A stretch of 64,000 nucleotides of DNA from contig CM018692.1 of the NCBI GenBank assembly GCA_009363875.1, positions 4,985,862 through 5,049,861 on the forward strand. The letters are read 5' to 3'. This document shows, piece by piece, positions 58,566-64,000 of this stretch. Position 1 is the stretch's first letter. Each line of letters starts with the position of its first letter. Under the pieces are notes generated by a model. That model did not search any database. It saw only the letters and a program-made list of their open reading frames with translations, and had not been told where the DNA came from. The position numbers were made by a program, and so were the translations under genes. The stretch is from Mikania micrantha. Lineage: Eukaryota > Streptophyta > Magnoliopsida > Asterales > Asteraceae.

Positions 58566-59116
58566 GTTTACATATCATTTTTCAATTACTAAACTATATG
58601 AACTCACCAACCATGTGTTGACTTTATTTTTGTATGACTTCTCAGGTGACGAACAGGTCAACTGAAGAGTTGTTTCTTTGGACTAGGTTATCTGATAGAG
58701 GACCTAGCTTTTTGGACCTGCATATTTTGAAGCATCATTATACAGTTTATTTTGTATATCTTGTGCAGATACAAGATAGAAGATTTATGATGTGATAGTA
58801 GAATTACATTGTTAAATTATAAACTTAACTGATGTAATTTAACTTTGTAGTTCTATTTTATTTTAGCAAGTTTCTCAGTTATGTATCATGTGCCATGTAA
58901 CAATCTGATCATTCCGATTATCACTCACGATATCGCGCCCCGGGAACCTTCCGCCCGACGGGGACTCCGATCCAACTCTGCCGGCTCGGGGTGTGACAGT
59001 ATGTATGTATATATTTAATTTCATCTTTAAATTCTTATTTTACCCACAATACCTTTTGAAGATATTTTTATTTTAATAGTTGTTATTAGATAATATATAT
59101 ATATATATATATATAA

Positions 59117-59442
59117 ATTGTGAAAAAATGTGGTTCTTTCTAAGGTTTTGGTGGTGCTTGGAGAAGGTAACGATGATTTATTTGTTCTCATAAAAAAATT
59201 GATGTTTGCTTACAGCTTTGTGTTTTTTTTTTTAATTTAACCAACTGGTTGTTGGTGAAAAAAGATTTTAAAAGTAATTTTTTCTATTATTTTCGTAACA
59301 TATTAGTATGGATTTTGAATGATTTTATGATGAGAGATTTGATTTTGTTATATAACTTATACTTCTGCAAATGATATATAATACACGTTCTCGGGAGTGT
59401 ACTATGACAAGCTGCCGCAAAGCGCAGCAGAAAAAAACCTAG
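59117..59442 (+). mobile_element. Helitron copy E, 5'-truncated, GC-hairpin family
   Basis: Plus orientation, starting after (TA)n. It shares AATGTGGTTCTTTCTAAGG and GAGAAGGTAAC with copy D. The 3' end is the hairpin GCTGCCGCAAAGCGCAGCAG, then AAAAAAACCTAG with CTAG at 59439-59442. The 5' part of copy D is missing. Confidence 0.68.
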
Positions 59443-59829
59443 TTATTTAATAAAATCAATGACTTGAAAAAATTGTAGGTGTTTTTTAATTTTTTTTTTA
59501 TTTTTAACTAGATTATTGTATATATATTTTTTAATTCAATTAACATATTAATATTTTCTATTTTTTCAATCAAGTCATTTAGTTTTTGTATTTTTATGAC
59601 TATAATAATACCTTTTTATTTTATTTTTTCAAACCGAATTAAATACACAAAAAAATTATTTAAGAAATTTCAAGGATGAAGCTATAAGTAAAAACTTACG
59701 GAGACAAAAAATTGACGTTCATAATATCTAGCAATACGATGAAAATAGATGAAAATCAAAAAATAATAATTTCTGTATGTGTATATGATGATACTGGTAT
59801 AGCAATTCTAAGTAAGACATTATCTACAT

Positions 59830-60440
59830 CCATAAGATCTGAAGATCATGTTGTTTTAAAATGTTGCTTCTTATGGTATTAAATATTTGTTACTCACTAG
59901 AGGAGTGACATCTTACTCTATGTACTTACTTCCTTTTAAACCTATATGAGGATTTTTTTTGTCATATAAAGAAAGGCATTGATGTTGTCCAATTACTAAA
60001 AAAATTAACTTAATTATTCGGGATAGAGCACCAATAGTTCATAAAACACGTTTTTAAAGCACTATATTAAGAGTTCTAAAGACATATTGAATGGTGATAC
60101 TATTACCAATTCTGAAATCATATTTGAAGGCAAAGTAGTTGTTATTGAGCGACAAATCGTACTAGTTAATCCTATTGAAAGTAGGCATGACAATATCAAA
60201 GCGTATATAATAAGTTCATTGTATATTTGGACAAATTTGCGAAGTCTTGCAATTAAATACAAACATGAGATTAGATATTGGATATATTTATGACAAAGAA
60301 CAATTAAAATTTTTTGCAACATGTCTTTTGTGTGTAGGAGGTGAGTTGTGTAAATAAATGTGAAGATGTTATCGATATACCTAAAGATCTTATCATTCTT
60401 GAGTCATTGGATGTTGTTTAAGATTTGATTGATTTTTTAT
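59830..60440 (+). pseudogene. Decayed Helitron helicase (PIF1-like) fragment
   Basis: In shifting plus-strand frames one can read, in order, VASYGIKYLLLTRG, HIKKGIDVVQLLKKL, LIIRDRAPIVHK and FEGKVVVIERQIVLVNPI, and later DVIDIPKDLIILES. These correspond to consecutive blocks of plant Helitron PIF1-type helicase: the VASSGIA region, the Walker B-like LIIWDEAPM block and the GKVVVFGGDFRQVLPVI block. Several stops and frameshifts, and substitutions in the Walker B acidic pair and the FGGDFRQ motif, make it non-functional. Only the helicase middle is left; no Rep domain is seen. Confidence 0.7.
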
Positions 60441-61330
60441 CTATCATTTGATTGTACAGGATTCAAAATATCTAAAAAAATTTCAATAAATGGCAATGAT
60501 GTGTTTGAAATTTAATAATAATAAATATGTTTTATTATTAATTTTGGATCACGATAATTATTCGAATATGTTACGAATATGATTATTATTGATTACGTTT
60601 TGTTCTATGATGTGAACTAATCACAACGAACAGAATTGGGTCCAAAATGGAGCTAAGATGAATGAGATATCGATGCCCGAAATTGTGTTGTGTAAAATGT
60701 TTTGAATGACCATGAATATGTTTTAATTAAGCCATGAATATGTTTTTAATTTAGCCATGAATATGTTCATAATGGTTCATGATGATAAATATCATATAAA
60801 TAGAGACATTTGGTCTCTTGTTTTTGCTTGCTAAGTTTTGAAATCTCTAACACAAATTTCAAAAGTTCACTACACAAGAAAGATACTCTGTCGAGTTCTC
60901 AACAACCTACAACGATCTATATCTTGTACTACATTGCTAAACACTCTTGTTTCAGGTAACATTTCGGGTTTTCGGTTAACTACAGCAGAACATACTGCTT
61001 CGGCTGTTGTACCATGAGAAACAGTCGGGTTCACCTGGGTGGCCCGAAATCTGTTTTAAAGGACATCTGTTGAACAGAAATCCTCAGCCTCCAAACTCTT
61101 TTCATTTCATTTCATCTTGTGCTATACTTTTTCTTGTAATTTCAATTTTAGCACTTTTATATTTCTTGTAATAATTCATTTTACATTTTGTATTTCTTTG
61201 AATTGTAATTCGAGTAATTGAATAATAAACATATTTATTTATTTTGTGAACGGTGTTCCTATATGATGATAATAGAGTGAAGTTGTTCAAAACATTAATG
61301 ATTGATAGCTATCATTATTCCGTTATGATG
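60441..61330 (+). mobile_element. Probable LTR-retrotransposon leader / solo LTR remnant
   Basis: A TATA-like ATATAAATAGAGAC at about 60796-60810 is followed by a leader-like stretch (TCTAACACAAATTTCAAAAG, TGTTTCAGGTAACA). Upstream is a triple repeat of GCCATGAATATGTT with short spacers (60709-60770). This resembles a Copia-type LTR with promoter and R/U5, but I could not find a TG...CA pair with a target duplication. Alternatively it is a non-coding promoter relic. Confidence 0.4.
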
Positions 61331-62329
61331 AAATGAGATACCTAAGTTTCTGTTGTACATGACTAAGTACATGTTATATGTGTCAATCAGAGTAAATTAA
61401 CACTCACTTTGATGAAAATTTATGCTCGCTTGATGTTCCAAATGATCTAAACTATAAAGATTCTTCAACATAAGTTTGTTCTAAAACTTAACATTCCAAA
61501 AATGTTATTAAAAAATAATAATTATATTATACAATGAAACTATGATGCAAGTGATCAAGCCAGGAAATGATGTTAGATTACTCTCAGGAAATCGTGTTAG
61601 ATTACTCTCATTCACAACCAACCAACCTTCAATATTCATTAAAAATTAATTTCTCTTTCATCCATCTACACAACCAACCAAACTTAATTTTTCCACTCTC
61701 ATTCAGAATCAACCAAACACAATTTTTACTAAATAGATATTGCTTTATGATTATTTTCATTTTATTAAAAATAATTATTTTATTTAAAAATATAAAATTA
61801 TTAAATATAAAATAAATAAATAATGGATAAATATATTAAATAAATAATAATAATTTCTTTTTTTTAGTATCACAATGACACTTAAATTTGAATATTGTAA
61901 AAATATTTTTAATTTATGTAATTTTTAAATTTTAGTTGTTTATGTAAATTTAAAATTTTAGTTTTATTTTCATTTATGTAATTTTTTATTTTAATATATT
62001 ATTATAAATGCAAAAATAATCACCCTATTAAAATAAATGTCCAACCAACCAAAGATTGGTGGAGCAAACAAATTGTTGGTTTTCTTTTATTTTTTATTTT
62101 CTTTTTTTTTCATTTTGAACGACCGAACAAAATTTTGATCGAAGATGGGATGGTCTTATACAAAATATAAGATTTCTAAAAGTAATATTAGGAATCACAC
62201 TTTTATTCATATAATCAGTTTAACACCTTCAAATAAGATTCTTTTTAAATTTAAAAGAATACAACTTCCACTTGCTTTAATTGCTATTATAAAAATAAAA
62301 ATCAAGGCCAATCACTTTTAAGGGTTGGG
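61331..62329. other. AT-rich intergenic DNA
   Basis: No gene is seen. 61570-61740 has a few short repeats of CAACCAACCAA and TAGATTACTCTCA. The remainder is A/T runs. Confidence 0.35.
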
Positions 62330-62660
62330 TTGTATACCCTTATGGCTGTATACGAGAGGTTAGCCATGTTTTTGACGCACACATATAATGTGTGTGTATA
62401 TGTGTGTGTGTTTGTGTGTCTGCCCTCAAGAATCAAAACTGTAATTACATTAATTTTAACGATATTTTACTTGATTTTTGTGAAAATAACGTTAAAAACG
62501 TTGGGTTGGTCTGTTAATCGACATCATGAGGTGTGGGTTGCACTGGAAGCAATCTCTCTATTCCTACATGATACATGTAAGATTGTCTACATCTTACCCT
62601 GCTTAGACCGTATATACATTAGCTTTGCTAATGATAAGACATACTTAGTAGATTAACGAC
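62330..62660 (+). mobile_element. Au-like SINE, copy 3
   Basis: Plus orientation. GAAGCAATCTCTCTATTCCT followed by TAAGATTGTCTACATCTTAC and CCTGCTTAGACC is the characteristic body of Au SINEs. The upstream part (GGTGTGGGTTGCACTGG) is diverged. The plus-strand frame 62330-62656 that covers it is repeat-derived and should not be read as a gene. Confidence 0.6.
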
Positions 62661-63604
62661 GATGAAGATAATCTCATACAAAGATGACAAAGTTATAAAT
62701 GAAACATCAAATGTAATGTGCAATGAAATATATGAAAGCTTTTGAACAGTTAGCAACTTTTTGTTTTTTATCATATGTAATTGAATATATAATTTTATTT
62801 ATGAGGAACGCTGAAAATTGATGAATTATGTTTACATGGTTATTTATTTTGTTATTATTTTATTTAGTTCATATAACGTACTAGTTACTAACCTAATATA
62901 CTACATGTTCTTAAAAATTAGGGTAAATTATGGTTTTCAATCAATTCACATATTAGTTACGTTTTTGGGTTAATTTTAATGCATTCAATCAATTCACATA
63001 CTAGTTACTCAAACATAAACTTCATCAAACTTTTGGGTTTTAAAATCAACTCTTTTTATGTATATATTGTAAATTTGATTGTGCTTTAAAGTTTTTGATT
63101 TTGAATTTATCTGAATAGATCTATCAAACTTAAATCTTATTTAAATTTTCAATTTAAAATTTTTTTAAAATATCATTGCCTAGAAAGGCCACTCAAAGAA
63201 AATATCAATGGTGAACCACATTATCATTGTTTTCCTCTCAAAAATTTTACTTGTGAGCAGTTAGAATGGATTTAAAAACCATACGACGTTATAAATATTA
63301 TATAAATATATATGTATAAATGTATATAAAAATTAATAAAAAAAATATTATATAGCTAAAAAACCGGTTCAACCGGGTGGTTTTCTGCTCAAACGACAAC
63401 AGTCGGTCGAACTAACCGGTTCTTCCAAAAACGATTATGAGCACATAACCGGACCACTTAAGTAACCGAATTCCTGTCGAATCGTGTAGTCTGGTACGGA
63501 TTTAAAAACACTAATACAATAAAGCAAATATCTTTTGCATAATTTATCAAACAAATGGAGGGAAATCATTCCATTATTATTTTTTACAAAACACACTCGA
63601 TCAT
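62661..63604. promoter_or_regulatory. Flank upstream of the PPR gene
   Basis: AT-rich, with a direct repeat of TCAATCAATTCACATA and ACTAGTTAC phrases at 62939-63010. 63360-63500 is a CCGGTT-rich remnant of the hAT-like type. The promoter and leader of the PPR gene must lie in the last few hundred bases. Confidence 0.35.
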
Positions 63605-64000
63605 ATGCTAAATTCGCCGGCAAAACCAAGACAACGAAACCGGGGATGTCTGCACTCTGCAACCAGCACCCAGCAGGTCGTATCATTGTCAATGGCAGGC
63701 AGAGCTTCCATGACCAACATATCCTTCTATCTACAGATTCTCGAGAATACAGTTAATTCAAGATCACTGGCGAATGCCAAGACAATTCATCAGCATTTCC
63801 TGAAGAACAATGTCATATACAGCTCCATTATACTGGACAAACTCACCCGTGTCTACATTTCGTTTCTCCAACTTGAACATGCCCACCGGGTGTTTGATAA
63901 AATGCCTAACCCAGAAAGAAAAAACAACGTATTGTTATGGAATCAGTTGATCAGAGCTTATGCTTGGGAAGGACCTTTTGATAATGCCATTGAGTTGTAT
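63605..64000 (+). CDS. Pentatricopeptide repeat (PPR) protein, 5' end, truncated by window
   Basis: A plus-strand frame open from 63605 to the window edge (132 codons). The C-terminal part reads AKTIHQHFLKNNVIYSSIIL, LEHAHRVFDKMP and NNVLLWNQLIRAYAWEGPFD. The A-x-x-VFDKMP / W-N-x-LI-x-AY pattern is that of plant PLS-class PPR repeats, RNA-binding proteins that edit or process organelle transcripts. Start choice: ATG 63605 gives an Arg/Gln/Ser-rich N-terminal extension compatible with an organelle signal, while ATG 63692 gives a shorter product. A minus-strand frame over the same bases is a shadow. Whether it ends in E or DYW domains cannot be known here. Confidence 0.8.
   Translation, partial: MLNSPAKPRQRNRGCLHSATSTQQVVSLSMAGRASMTNISFYLQILENTVNSRSLANAKTIHQHFLKNNVIYSSIILDKLTRVYISFLQLEHAHRVFDKMPNPERKNNVLLWNQLIRAYAWEGPFDNAIELY

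Larger units (their letters stand above)
54575..58998 (+). mobile_element. Solo LTR 3, 4.4 kb, with promoter
   Basis: It begins TGTAACATCAG and ends CGGGGTGTGACA. The 5-bp target duplication GTATG is perfect at 54570-54574 and 58999-59003. 4424 bp, without gag-pol or a second LTR. A TATA box at 55246-55253 lies in a GC-rich setting and is followed by a CT-rich leader (CTCTTTCTTTTTCTC), so the transcribed R region likely starts near 55280. The 3' end is GC-rich (CCGCCCGACGGGGACTCC). Unusually long for an LTR; Ogre/Tat-like Gypsy elements are one possibility. Confidence 0.8.

Noticed and set aside
62330..62656. 108-codon plus-strand frame as a gene
   Set aside because: Its second half translates the Au-like SINE body and its first half a TG repeat.
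63435..63692. 85-codon minus-strand frame opposite the PPR start
   Set aside because: Overlaps the PPR gene on the other strand and has no motif; a shadow frame.

Overview
The window is nuclear DNA from a flowering plant. Its genes have introns and encode plastid, endosomal and secreted plant proteins, and they sit in AT-rich DNA packed with hAT, Helitron, Harbinger, LTR, SINE and foldback elements. The families point to a eudicot, probably an asterid (Asteraceae is my guess from the repeat style). The species cannot be named from sequence alone.

Genes. (1) Plastid threonine deaminase, minus strand, 10258-3803, nine exons, 597 aa. (2) A secreted A1 aspartic protease, minus strand, 17154-12114, ten exons, 486 aa. 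(3) A two-exon PIF/Harbinger transposase, minus strand, 19234-17822. (4) A pollen Ole e 1/extensin-like secreted protein, plus strand, 33575-34199. (5) NdhT (CRRJ), the J-domain subunit of the chloroplast NDH complex, plus strand, 36383-37510. (6) VPS37, an ESCRT-I subunit, minus strand, 41360-37912, convergent with NdhT. (7) The 5' end of a PPR gene, plus strand, from 63605 to the window edge. The reading frames of genes 1-6 are intact when spliced by hand. Two broken coding pieces also occur: one CDPK exon with a single-base deletion (46626-46460) and a decayed Helitron PIF1-like helicase (about 59830-60440).

Repeat landscape. 19.5-32.9 kb is an island of Helitron ends, MITEs, a 5S-rRNA-derived Cassandra-like LTR, a 1-kb hairpin element that carries tRNA-like promoter boxes in both arms, and a 2.9-kb hAT-like element that contains a tandem pair of Helitron composites. 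41.9-46.4 kb is a chain of foldback elements, each starting and ending in (TA)n, with a Helitron and a hAT MITE nested in it. 47.6-59.0 kb holds three long solo LTRs with perfect 5-bp target duplications. One of them is inserted inside another, interrupting a tandem repeat.

The genes are unrelated housekeeping functions (isoleucine synthesis, proteolysis, cyclic electron flow, endosomal sorting, organelle RNA processing) and do not form a pathway. The unusual content is the repeat architecture: transposons targeted to (TA)n, hairpin elements with Pol III-type boxes, LTRs bearing a near-palindromic TTCGCGGTACGCGAAG motif, and several clean nested insertions that can be ordered in time. All calls were made by eye, without database searches.
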